A DNA stretch of 64,000 nt, from positions 620,001 through 684,000 of the forward strand of contig NW_025408681.1 in the NCBI RefSeq assembly GCF_020360975.1, given 5' to 3'. Source of the DNA: Hirsutella rhossiliensis (Eukaryota > Ascomycota > Sordariomycetes > Hypocreales > Ophiocordycipitaceae). Positions 11,251-23,450 of this stretch are shown here, one piece after another. Every line of letters starts with the position of its first letter. Positions within the stretch are counted from its first letter, which is position 1. Both the position numbers and the translations under genes were made by a program. The notes under the pieces are model-generated. The model worked only from the letters and a program-made list of their open reading frames with translations. It ran no database searches and was not told the origin of the DNA.

Positions 11251-11339
11251 AACGTAGCAAAGGAGGGAGCCACGCTAAGCGTAGCGTAAAGCCCCGCTAA
11301 GGGAGAAATCTGCCCTTCCTACCTATATCGTAAAGTAAA

Positions 11340-13599
11340 GCTATTCGCGATGGACCTACGATTTATCCTTAACGAGCCTGCCGAAGAGCCTACCGAAGAG
11401 CCTGCCGAAGAGCCTGCCGAACAGCCTGCCGAACAGCCTGCCGAACAGCCTGCCGAACAGCCTGCCGAATAGCCTGCCGAAGAGCTCGTCGGGCTGCTAA
11501 TTCCACCTCTGCCGCCCTCGCTAACCTTCAACTCCTTTAACGAGCTCTACGACTTCCTCTAGAGCTTCTATCGTAGTTATAGCGCCGCTATCGTTAAGAG
11601 CTCTAGCTTACGTAAGCGTAAGATCAATGGGTAGGTCTTACCTATATACGTTATATTTATTTATAATCGTGGCCTCTAACGAGCTTCGTTAAGTAGCGGC
11701 CTTCGTAAAGCTTCCTTATAGAAGCTTAACTGCCCTATTAAGATTATCGTATCCGTAATAAAGAGATCTTACTAGAAGTAGACTTTTCGCGATAACGATA
11801 GTTAATATAACTATAGGCAATTAATCGACCCTTTAGCTTATAACGTCTATCGCCGCCGAACCTAAGTATAGTAAGAGCTTAAGAGAAGCCTTTCTAAGTA
11901 TCGTGCCCTCCTAGCTCGCGAGATAGCCTCGATTATTAGGGACTCTACTAAAGAGAGCTTCTTCCGCTAGCGAGATATATATAACGACCGCTAGAAGATC
12001 CGTGCCGCGGCCCTTAGTAGTAAGACTATAACCTAGGCCTTTATCGATTACCTCTAACGCGGCGGCCTTAAGTATATAGTTAAATTTAGCGACGATAACG
12101 ATAAGTAGAAGGTCGAGGCTATCTTCTAGATATACCCTTAGTATAAGTAGATATAGAAGCGCTTTCCGGAAGTCTTAGGACTTAATAATATATATAAAAC
12201 GAACTAGTTTAAGATATATCTCTTCTAGGCTACTAAAGTTACTAATTAATAGTTTATAGCTAACTTCGCTTTTAGCCTTATTAATATAGAGAAGGAGGAA
12301 GGGTTCTAGTAGCTTTATAAACGCCTTAACGAGCTTCGCCTTAAAGTTAGGGTCCTAGCGCCTTTTATAGTTATTATAGATAAGGAAAAAGCCCTTAAAA
12401 ACGCACTCTTACGCGTTTTCGTTTTATTATAGTAATAACTTTACGTTTACTATATTAACGCTAATATTAACGCGAAAATTAAGTTAGGTTAAAAGGAGCT
12501 TAGTAGCGTTAATAATAATAACGATAATAACGATAATAAAGCTAATAGCGTTAATAGCGCTAATAATCCTATTAATATCTTCCTTAGTAGAGTCGCTACG
12601 TAAGAAGAAGCTAAAGATAAGATCTTAAGCGTATAACCTATATAACCTAAAGACTATAGCCACGAGGGGATATTTACTACTTAGAAGGCTATTATCTATG
12701 CCCTAACTAAGGCAGGCTTTTAGTTAGCTTAGCGGGCGCTTAATTATAAGTATAGATAATACTAAGGCTATATCGTAAGATATATTTCTAAGGAATATAT
12801 ATTATAGCGAGAGTAATAGGCTTATTACTATATTAGCCGCTATTATAACTTCGGCTAGAAGGTTAATAGCTTAGTCGAGACTATATATAAAGATATAAAG
12901 TCGTATTTACTTATAAGCACCGGCGATCTCTTCTACCTATATACTACGTTAGAGTAAATAATCGTAAATAAAGAACGCTCTTATATCTAAGAGGCGGCCC
13001 GCTAAAAGTTAAGGCAGCGGCTTCTTTATCTTAGCTAAAAATAGCTAGGTAAGCTAAACGTTAAACTTACCTACTAAGCGGTTAACCTCCTTACTAAGTA
13101 ATACCGGCTTACTTTAGCCGCGATGCCCTTAGAGCTTAGGTAAGAGCGGGAGTTATAGCCGCTACCGTATTATACGGGTTAATTTATATAGTAGTAAGGG
13201 CTTCCTTATATATATACGATCTTTTAACGCCTTTAAGCTAACGTTCCGCTTATAAAGTATAATATTTACCCTTAGTAGTAGTTTAAGAAGCCTTTAGTAG
13301 AGAAGCCCCCCCTTTTATATACGAATTACGCTAATCCTTACTATTAAGATCTCGACGAGCTACTTCTTCGAATCCGAGACCCTAATATCGTTTAAAGCCT
13401 CTATAGCCGACCTCGCGTTACTAAGAATACTAGCCTACCTATGCCTTAAGACCTAAGGCTATATCGAGATAAAGACGACGATACCGCGTAGCTAGCTTCG
13501 TAGCTAGCCTTATAGTTAGTTAGAGGCACGTAGAGACGGCTGCCGCGGTCTAGTTAGGTAAGTACCCGCCGCCTTAACGCTAGTATACGCCGCACGCGC
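11340..13599 (+). pseudogene. MULE transposase (FAR1/MULE domain), RIP-inactivated, main part
   Basis: Plus-strand reading gives an N-terminal repeat of the type PAEE/PAEQ (11374-11485), then FNSFNELYDF and SSSLRKRKI typical of the FAR1/WRKY-like zinc region. Around 12165-12420 is the MULE DDE core: PEVLGLNNIYKTN, then FxLINxEKEEGF, then IDKEKALKNAL. The first core Asp appears as Asn (LNN for LDN), consistent with RIP. In-frame TAG/TAA codons stand where Gln is expected. The frame runs into the Gypsy-1 insertion at 13600 and resumes at 29226. The protein would cut and paste the element via the inverted arms described above. It cannot be functional now. Confidence 0.85.
11374..11485 (+). repeat. 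12-bp minisatellite inside the MULE transposase gene
   Basis: About nine tandem copies of a 12-bp unit close to GCCGAAGAGCCT or GCCGAACAGCCT, in frame with the transposase and encoding Pro-Ala-Glu-Glu/Gln repeats near the N terminus. One copy has TAG for CAG. Several CA sites remain, so this stretch is less RIP-mutated than the rest of the gene. Confidence 0.9.
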
Positions 13600-14189
13600 T
13601 ATAAAGGAATACGTATCACGGTATAATTAGTTAGGTAGTAGAGATAGCTAGAGGTACTACGATATATATATTATATTCTCCTTATTATAAAACTAAAGCT
13701 TATAGGAAGAGGGATTTTTCCTTTTTAGTTAGAGTAGTAAGAGGTCTATAATATATAAGCGGGGTAAGTATAATTCCTTACCGATACCCTACTAATATAT
13801 TAGTACTATATACCTAAGTACTTTATTAGCCTATACCTCTTAGTAGCGCTCTTATAATTATCTCCCCTCCTATATAAACGTCTTAGCTATATCTTTAATA
13901 TATATTACTTTTACTATACTATATATATTTAGTTAAAAAGAGAGGTAGTTTTAGTTATATATCGCGTATATACGCTTATATAAGTATACGTTAGTCTACG
14001 CTCTATAACGTTAGTAGTTATTATACTAATAGTAGCCGCCGAGTAACCGTTATAGTATCGCTTATATATCGGCCGCGTAACTATAATATAAAGAGCGTAT
14101 ATATATATCTCTTACTTCTTTTATTTTCTTTTCTTCTTTAACTCTTCCGCTTATAATTACTATAGAGTTTTATGCCTTTTTTTATTAAT

Positions 14190-15650
14190 CCCTTATACCT
14201 TTTTATAATACTTTTTATCGACGATTTATTAACGATAATACCTTATATATTAAAGAAGATAAAGAACTATAACGCTAATTTCTTACGCTATATATAGGAG
14301 TAGGTAGCGGCGGGTTTGCCCTTAAAGTATAAGCGATTAGCCTAAAAGTCTTATAATAACGCTAGTTCCCCTTTAGTAAAGAAAGCTAAGAAAGGTATAA
14401 GGGAATCTTAGTCCTAGGAGACTTTTAGTCTAGGACTTAATATTAGCGAGGGTCGTGCCCTTATTACCCCGCTAAATACCCTAACTCTAGCTATTAATAA
14501 GCTTACTTTTATAGGCTAAGAAACTTATAAGTTTATTACCTTTATTAGCGATATTAATATTAGTAAGGAGATTATACTTAGGCGCTCTTAGGTAAGTGCT
14601 AATAACCTAGCTACTTTATCTTAATAGGGCGGCTCTAGCTAATAGTAGATTATCGCCTAGGCCGCTCCTTAAAATAAGTAGGCTAATATTAACGATAAGG
14701 CCTAGCTAAATAAGGGCTAAGACTATCCTAATACTTAGCTAAATAAGGGCTAAGATAATAATAACGGTAATAATAGAAATAGCCGCGATTTAACTCCTCT
14801 TATTAATAAACCTAAGAACGGCGGCGCTAGAGATAAGGGTACTTAAGCGGCGGTATAAGGCGGTCGCGCTCTTATAAAGAAGCGTACCCGATCTAAAGCT
14901 AAAGCCCGCTTAGTTAAGGCTTATAGGGTTATCCCTCGTAAGCTCTAGTATATATATTATTTTAAGATAGTCGTTAAGGAGTATAGTATAACCGAGCTTA
15001 AGCTTATTAAGGTGCTCTCGATTAGCTATATTTTCTTAGGGGTTTCCTTAACGCGCTATAAGTAGTACTATAGATATACCGCGACCTATAACTAAGTAAG
15101 TTTCCCCTTAACTTTAAATATTATAATTAATAAGCTAATCTTTCTTAAGGCCGCTACTCTTATATCTAGTAACCGGGCCGATATAGTTATTATTATTAAG
15201 TACTTATATAAGCTTAATAAGCTAAAGACTAGTAATAAGAATACTAAGGATAATAGCTTAAACGTAAGTATACTTATTTTTAAGGAGGCTAATTAGCCCT
15301 ATCTTACTATTATAATATAGTATTTAGCTAAGGCTTTCGACGCCGCTAAGATAGCCTATTATAAGTCCTTTAAGACTATAAGTATATAGAAGTCTATTAT
15401 TATAAGTTTTATCCGACCTTTTTATTAGCGACCGCCTAATAATATACTAGGTTAAGTATACCGACTACTATATATTAATTAATAAGCGCCGCGAGCTTAT
15501 TATTTACCTTAACCCCGCGCCTTTATTCGATATTATCTATATAAGCTTAAAGTACTAGGCCTAGGAATCCTAGTTAAAACTCCGCCTTATCGACGGCGAT
15601 ATAGGCTATACTTTATAGTAATACGCCTTACTATTTACTAAAGCTAAGGT
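14190..15650 (+). pseudogene. Accessory antisense reading frame in the 3' part of Gypsy-1 (outer copy)
   Basis: Between the polyprotein gene and the 3' LTR, Gypsy-1 has about 1.8 kb not needed for a standard element. Read opposite to gag-pol (plus strand here), about 14190-15450 is largely open apart from RIP-type stops and gives a hydrophilic protein of roughly 400 residues with an Asn/Gln-rich middle part. I do not recognise the family. The same sequence occurs inverted in the inner copy at about 21990-23450. It may be an additional antisense gene like those reported in some plant and fungal Gypsy elements, or captured host DNA. Confidence 0.5.
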
Positions 15651-16499
15651 AAGTACTATACTAATAAAGATAGGTCTTAATATAAAGGATAAGGAAAGAG
15701 TAAAGGATAAGGTAGTTTTAGTATTTCTAAAGGTATTTAGTATATTAAAAGGGGCGCCTTAATTAGTTCTTACTATATTAGCAAAGAAAAAAAGTAGTTA
15801 AAAGTAATAGATAGGTCTTATCTTTCTTTTATTTAGCTATAACTATCCTTCTCTCCTTTATCGTTAAGGCCTTAATAAAGTTATAGTTTAGTTTTATTTT
15901 CCTTAATAATATTTAATAGGTAGTATAAATAGTTTTCCCTTATTCTCCTATTTTACTATTTTATATATAGTTATAAGACGTTTAAGCGTATTAATACGTT
16001 AATAAGTTAGTAGCGATTTTATAGGGATTCGTTACTAATTTAATAGTATCTCCCTACGCTAATAGGTTTCCTTACCTTACTTAGTCTTATACTTCTTTTT
16101 CCTAGTTAAGCGAGTAGTATATTCTTTAATAAGGTCTTAGCTATTTACTATATCTTTAATATCGACCTATTAGTTATACTTAGCTAGCTATCCTTTCTAT
16201 TTAATAAGGAAAAAGGTATTGCTATAAAAGCGCTATTAAGAGGTACGGGCTAATAAAGTACTTAGGTACGTAGTACTAATATATCGGTAGGGTATTAGTA
16301 GGGAATCGTGCCTACCCCGCTTATATATTATAGACTACTTACTACTCCGACTAAAGAAGAGAAATCCCTCTTCTTATAAGCTTTAGTCTTATAATAAGGA
16401 GAATATAATATATATAGCGTAGTACCTCTAGCTATCTCTATTACCTAATTAATCGTACTATAATACGTATTCCCTTATAATTTCTAAAGCTTCCTTTTT

Positions 16500-19400
16500 T
16501 AGTTACCTAGTAGAGATAGCTACTTAGAGAAGACTACGTAACGCTCCTATAGCGCGACGTAGTAGTTAACTAGTCGAGGCCTTTTCGTTACGTATATCGA
16601 GTATCTACTTAGGAGATAAAGAATAAAAAGATATATCCTTAGAATAGACCCCTACTATAGATAGCGTTATAACTATATCGAAGATATCGCTACCTATAGG
16701 TATAAGATAACTATCTTATAAGGAAAAGCTTATAGCCTTATAAGCGCGCGTTAAGGAGCTAGAGGAGACGAAACGCCTATAAGATCGCGTTATATAATTA
16801 AAGGAGGAAATTGCTAAACGCGCCGGTACTATCGCTATCCGTTTAGGGAAGCGTCGATAGTCCTACTCCCTTAAATCGGACGGTAGTCGCGGTAGCGAGG
16901 TTAAGATTAAAAATATCGCTTAATTATCCTAACCTACTAATATATAGAAACGTCTAGACTAGACTTATAATCTAAAGGACGCCTTTAAGGCAGCGCCTAG
17001 ACGCTTTCGTCGCGATAAAATAAAGATCCTTTATATAGTAGATTATATATATAGCGATTATAAAGTAAGATAGCGCCGATACCTTAAAGAATAAATACCG
17101 ATTAACTAAACTAAATATAATATAGATTAAGTATACTTTAAGGAATAGATACTTATCTTAATTAAGGATACTATAAATAAGAAGATACTATTAGCGATAT
17201 AATTAAAGGAGGCTCGCTAATAAGAAGGCTAGTCCCCCTTAGAGTTTAGCTTATACCTTAACTCCTTAAAGAGGTATTTTAAACGCTTATTAGAAAAGGC
17301 GCGTGCTCTTATATTTTTCGCTAAGCTAGAGCTATAACTTTAAAACTAAATTAACCTTTATTTAATACCTATCTATACCTACTAACGGGAAGAGCTTATA
17401 TAAGTCGCTTAACGATATTAAGATACTACTATTAATAAGAGGCGATATACTAATATTACTTTTACCCTTAAAGGAACTAAGAATAAAAGTAGTGCTATAC
17501 CCTAAGGCGGTATATATAAGGGAAGGAATTAGAGAGGCTAATAAGCTAGGCCGAATTATTAAGGAAATACTACCGATTCGACTAATAACTAGTAAGCTAG
17601 CGATATACCTACTAAGGGCTAAACTAAGGGACGTTATCGAGAAAGAGGATCTTTTACTTAATCGGGAATTATATATTTCTAATATAATAAGCTAGGATAC
17701 TTATCTATAGAATATATTAATTCTCTAAAGGTAGAAACCCTAGTAAAGACTCTTAAACTTAATACTATAAAATAGGGAAAAGGTAAGATATTAAGGTAAA
17801 CGCCTCTCCCTTAGTAAACTTAATACTTATAAGATAGTTACTTAAAACTCCTATAATAATATTAAGGCGAAACCTTATTAAAGTCCCTATATACTTAGAT
17901 ACTTACGGTACCGTTAACCTTATAAACGTATACTTTGCCCGATAATAAGGATTACTATAAGTAGCGCTATTATACCTTAAGTTATTAAGGCTTAATAATA
18001 GTAAGGTAAGGGAGTATAGAGTATAGTTAGTGCCGCTCTAAATAATAGATATAAGGGGTACTAAAAAGATAATTACTTATTTCTATATCGGTATTAATAA
18101 GTTAACGCTAAACGATTAAGTACTAATCCTTTTATTAGTTACTACCTTAAAGGATAAACGTATCTATATTATTTTATAGAAACGATAGTAGTAGTTTAAG
18201 TATTAACTAAGTAGCGAAACCCTATAGAACCCCTATAGATTCCTTTAGGAATATAAGAATAAAGTAAGGGTATATATAATAGCGCTTAATCCTAAGCTAA
18301 TCCCGCTACTAGATAAAGATAAAGATAAAGGGATTCTATAAAAAGAATAGGCCGAAATCCTACTAACTCTCTACTAGTTTAAAGATACCTTCTTAGCTAA
18401 TAAATCCGATTTATTACTAGCTAGAAAGGGAACGGATTACTTAATTAATTTAATCCTTAATATAAAACCTCCTTATAGACCGATTTACCCTTTATCGTAA
18501 AAGGAACTCTAAGTATTACGCGACTAGATCTAAGACGTAATAAAAAGGAAAATAATCTAGGAGTTAAAAAGCCTAGCTAAGGCGCCTATCCTTTTTATTC
18601 TAAAAAAGGATAGTACCTTATAGCTATATATAGACTACTAAAGACTTAACTAGGTTACGTAAAAGAATCGGTACCCTTTACCCCTTATTTTAGAGATTAT
18701 TAACTACTATTAAAGAGCTAAGTATTTTTCTAAGATTAATATATAGAATATATATTAACGTATTTAAATTTAAGAAGAAGATAAATAAAAGACTACTTTC
18801 TAAACGCGTTATAGATATTTCGAATACCTAGTAATGCCCTTTAAACTTACTAACGCACTAGCTATATTTTAGAGCTATATTTATTAAGCGCTTAAGGGGC
18901 TTATAGATATAATCTATATAGTTTACTTTAACGATATCCTTATATACTCTAAAACGAGAGAAGAATATACTAAATACTTAAGATAAGTAATAGAAAGGCT
19001 AAGGGCTATAGAGCTCTATATAAAACCATCGAAGTATATCTTCTATTAATAGTTAGTTAAGTTCCTTAGGTTTATATTATCTATTAATAGGGTATCGATA
19101 GACCTTTAATAGGTAGAGGTAATAGCTTAATAGCCTAAACCTATAACCTACTATAATATTTAGGTTTTCCTTAGGTTCTATAATTTTTACCGACGATTTA
19201 TATATAGGTACTTAGGAGTTATAGCGCCCTTAACTATATTATTAAAGGAGAGTAAGAATAAGAAGAAGCTAAGGAGTATAGAGCTAAACCTTACTAAAAG
19301 GGTAGCGTTTTAGGCTCTTAAGGATACTTTTTAAGGAACCCTACTCCTTTAATATTACGATCTAAAAAGACGTATTTATATCGAAATAGATATATTATAA

Positions 19401-21700
19401 TTCGCGATAGTAGGGATTATCTCTTAACCTAATAACGAAGGGCGTTACTATCCGATTATATTTTAGTTAAGGAAGTTTACTAGAGCCGAACTTAATTATA
19501 GTATTCTAAACTAAGAACTCTTCGCTATTATTAAGTTATTTAAATACTAGCGATATTACGTTAAAGGGGTAGCGTATAAAGTAAAGGTATTATCGGACTA
19601 CTATAACCTCTAAACGTTTATATACTAGACCTCCCTAAATAAGAGGTAAGTAAGATAGTATATATATTTAGTACTATTTAACTTTACGATTAAGTATCGT
19701 ATAAGTAAATTTAACCTAGTAAACGCGCTATTAAGAATGCCTAGATATAAGGGTAAGAAGCCCCTATCTATAAAACTATTACTAGAGCTATAAGCGAAGC
19801 TAGCTACTATTAATACTATATCTATATAAAGAAATAATAAGGCGTTTTTATAGGTAAAGAGATACTTAACCTTAAGTTAATATAAGTATAGTAAAGTGCC
19901 TTTATATAAGGAAAATATATAAGCTTATCTATAGTAAAACTATAATAATTCGGGTGCGAGACCTAAACGATTAGCCGATTAAGCTAAAGAGAGAGCTAGT
20001 TATAAATAGTTACTCTTAAGGAAGACTATTAAAGAAGCGGCCTACTATATAAAGGTTTATATAGTAAAAGTTCTAGAACCGTTACTAGAGTTACTAAAAC
20101 GTACTTAGTCGGTTAATATAGCGATTAGTAGGCTAAAAGAGACTAAAGACTTCTTAAAAGGGAAGGGTTTTTAGTTAGTGCGCTTAAATAGACTACTACT
20201 ATAAAAGGGTTATATCGTAGTACCTTTAAAGGTAGCTTTATAGTAAGAGCTAATATAGCTCTTTTATAACGATCTATTAATAGGATACTTTAGCTCCTAA
20301 TATACTAGCGAACTACTAGTAAGGAACTTCTACTAAGATAGAATAACGAAAGATATAAATAAATACGTTTAGTTATACCTAGTATATTAAGGTATAGTAT
20401 CTAAGAGGTATCGTCCTTATAGTACTATATAATCGTTACTATATCCTATATAACTATAAGAAGAATTATTAATAGACTTTACTATAGGTCTACTTAAAGT
20501 ATAGTATAATAGATAAGACGTTAATACGATCTTAGTAATCGTAGACTAATATACTAAGTATTGCCTTTTCTTTCCTATCTCTAAGATAATAATAGCCCTA
20601 GAGCTAATAGAATTATTCTATTATTAAGTTAAATTAGTATATAGACTTTTAAAAGGTATTATCTTAGATAAAGGGTCCTTATTTATAAGTAAGTTCTAGT
20701 TAAATCTTTATTTTATCTTATAAGTAAAACATAGGCTATCGATAGTATTTTACCTATAAACTAATAAGTAAATAAAATAAATAAACTAAGCTATATAGTA
20801 CTACTTAAGATACTTTACTAACTTAAAATAAACTAACTAAGCGTTACTCCTATATATTACTTAATTTATATATAATAATATAAAGAACGCGATAACTAGG
20901 TTATTACTTAATAAAGTATTAATAGGTTACTAACTAAACTTCTATATTAATACTAAGGACGATATTATTTAAAGGGGGGTACCTAAAGTAAGAGTAAGAG
21001 TTACTAAGCTATAGGAGCTATAAAAGAGGCTTAAGGAATACTAAGGAAAGGCTATTAAATCGTAAGCGAAATACTATAATTTAAGGCACTAACCGCTTAT
21101 ATTAAAAGTAAGAGACCTTATAGTATTATCGATAAAGAACTTACGCCTTAAAGATAAAAAAAGAAAACTCTTACCTAAGCATATTAAACCGTTTTAGGTC
21201 TTATAAGCTATTAGAAAGTAAGTATATTATCTTATACTCCCTAAGAAGTACTTACGCCTCTATAACGTTTTCTATATTAGTCTCTTAAAGCTATAGAAAG
21301 AGCGTAAAGGCACCTATAAAGATAGCGAAACCCTACTAATACTAGACTTAAAGGACGACGAAAGTAAATAGGAAGTTTAAGAGATTAAAGACTAAAAGAG
21401 ATCTAAGGGCAATACCTTTTTCCTTATTAAATAAAAAGGATAGCTAGCTAAGTATAACTAATAGGTTAAGGCTAAAGATATAGCGAATAGCTAAGACCTT
21501 ATTAAAGAATATACTGCTTGCTTAACTAAGAAAAAAAGGTATAAGACTAAGTAAGGTAAGGAAACCTATTAGCGTAAGGAGACGCTATTAAATCGGTAAT
21601 AAATCCCTACTAAATCGCTACTAACTCGTTAATATATTAGTATACTTAAACGTCCTGTAACTATATATAAAATAGTAAAATAAGAGAATAGGGAAAACTA
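16500..21700 (+). pseudogene. Gypsy-1 gag-pol polyprotein, RIP-inactivated (inner copy)
   Basis: Gag-like sequence at about 16560-17700 (basic and coiled-coil-like). A protease-like segment (LDTYGTVNLIN) lies near 17890-17930. The reverse transcriptase spans about 18290-19100, and its catalytic box reads VYFNDILIYS near 18920-18948, with Asn for the first Asp. RNase H follows (about 19300-19600), then the integrase with LIDFTxGL (about 20460) and YRLLKG-x-ILDKGSLF (about 20640-20690). A chromodomain-like segment (FLIK-x-KGQLAKYN) lies at about 21420-21455. This order defines a chromovirus. Numerous stops make it non-coding today. Confidence 0.88.
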
Positions 21701-21989
21701 TCTATACTACCTATTAAATATTATTAAGGAAAATAAAACTAAACTATAACTTTATTAAGGCCTTAATAATAAAGGAGAAAAGGATAGTCGTAGCTAAATA
21801 AAAGAAAGATAAGACCTATCTATTACTTCCGACTACCCCTCTTTTTTACTAGTATAGCGGGAACTAACTAAGGCGCCCCCTTTACTATACTAAATACCTC
21901 TAGAAATACTAGAACTACCCTATCCTCCGCTCCTTCCTTATCCTCTATATCGAGACCTATCTTTATTAGTATAGTACTTACCTCGGCCT

Positions 21990-23450
21990 TAGTAAATAGT
22001 AAGGTATATTACTACGAAGTATAGCCTATATCGCCGTCGATAAAGTAGAGTTTTAACTAGGATTCCTAGGCCTAGTACTCCGGGCTTATATAGGCGATAT
22101 CGAATAAGAGTATAGGGTTAAGGTAAATAATAAGCTCGTAGCGCTTATTAATTAGCGTATAGTAGTTAGTACGCTTAACTTAGTATATCGTTAAGCGGTC
22201 GCTAATAAAAGGGTTAGATAAAACTTATAATAGTAGACTTTTATATACTTATAATCCTAAAGGACTTACGATAGGCCGTCTTAGCGGCGTCGAAAGCCTT
22301 AGCTAAATACTATACTATAATAGCGAGATAGCGCTAATTAGCCTCCTTAAAAATAAGTACGCCCGCGTTTAAGCTATCGTCCTTAGTATCCTTATTACTA
22401 GTCTTTAGCTTATTAAGCTCGCGTAGGTACTTAATAATAGCGACTATATTAGCCTAGTTACTAGATATAAGAGTAGCGGCCTTAAAAAAGATTAGCTTAT
22501 TAATTATAATATTTAAAGTTAAGGGGAAACTTACTTAGTTATAGGTCGCGGTATATTTATAGCACTACTTATAGCGCGTTAAGGAAACCCCTAAGAAAAT
22601 ATAGCTAATTAAGAGCACCTCGATAAGCTTAGGCTTAGTTATACTATACTCCTTAATAACTATCTTAAAATAATATATATACTAGAGCTTATAAGGGATA
22701 ACCCTATAGGCCTTAACCGGGCGGGCTTTAGCCTTAGATTAAGTACGCTTTTTCGTAGGAGCGCGACCGCTTTATACCGCCGCTTAGGTGCCCTTATCTC
22801 TAGCGCCGCCGTTCTTAGGTTCGTTAATAAAAAGAGTTAAATCGCGGCTATCTCTATTATTACCGTTATCGTTATCTTAGCCCTCGTTTAGCTAAGTATC
22901 GGGATAGTCTTAGCCCTCGTTTAGCTAGGCCTCGTTATTAATATCGGCCTACTTATTTTAAGGAGCGGCCTAAGCGATAATCTCCTATTAGCTAGAGCCG
23001 CCCTATCGAGATAAAGTAGCTAGGTTATCGGCACTTACTTAGGAGCGCTTAGGCACGATCTCCCTACTAGTATTAATATCGCTAATAGGGGTAATAGACT
23101 TATAAGTTTCTAGGCCTATAAAGGTAAGCTTATTAGTAGTCGGAGTTAGGGCACTTAGTAGGGTAATAGGGGCACGACCCTCGCTAACGTTAGGTCCTAG
23201 ACTAAAAGTCTCTTAAGACTAGGATTCCCTTATACCTTTCTTAGCTTTCTTCGCTAAAAGGGAACTAGCGTTACTATAAGACTTTTAGGCCGATCGCTTA
23301 CGCTTCGAGGGTAAACCTACCGCTACCTACTCCTATATACGGCGTAGGAAATCGGCGTTATAGTTCTTTATCTTCTTTAGTATAAAAGGTATTATCGTTA
23401 ATAAATCGTCGATAAAAAGTAATATAAAAAGGTATAAGGGATTAATAAAA
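21990..23450 (-). pseudogene. Accessory antisense reading frame in Gypsy-1 (inner copy)
   Basis: Reverse complement of 14190-15650 in the outer copy, so the accessory region belongs to the element and not to one insertion site. It lies between the end of pol and the right LTR and reads opposite to gag-pol. Function unknown. Confidence 0.5.

Noticed and set aside
11319..11531. Minus-strand frame encoding a Ser-Ala-Gly-Cys repeat protein
   Set aside because: It is the antisense of the 12-bp minisatellite inside the MULE transposase, which reads on the plus strand.
17492..17695. 67-codon frame as a small gene
   Set aside because: It is a stop-free remnant within the gag region of the RIP-mutated Gypsy-1 element.
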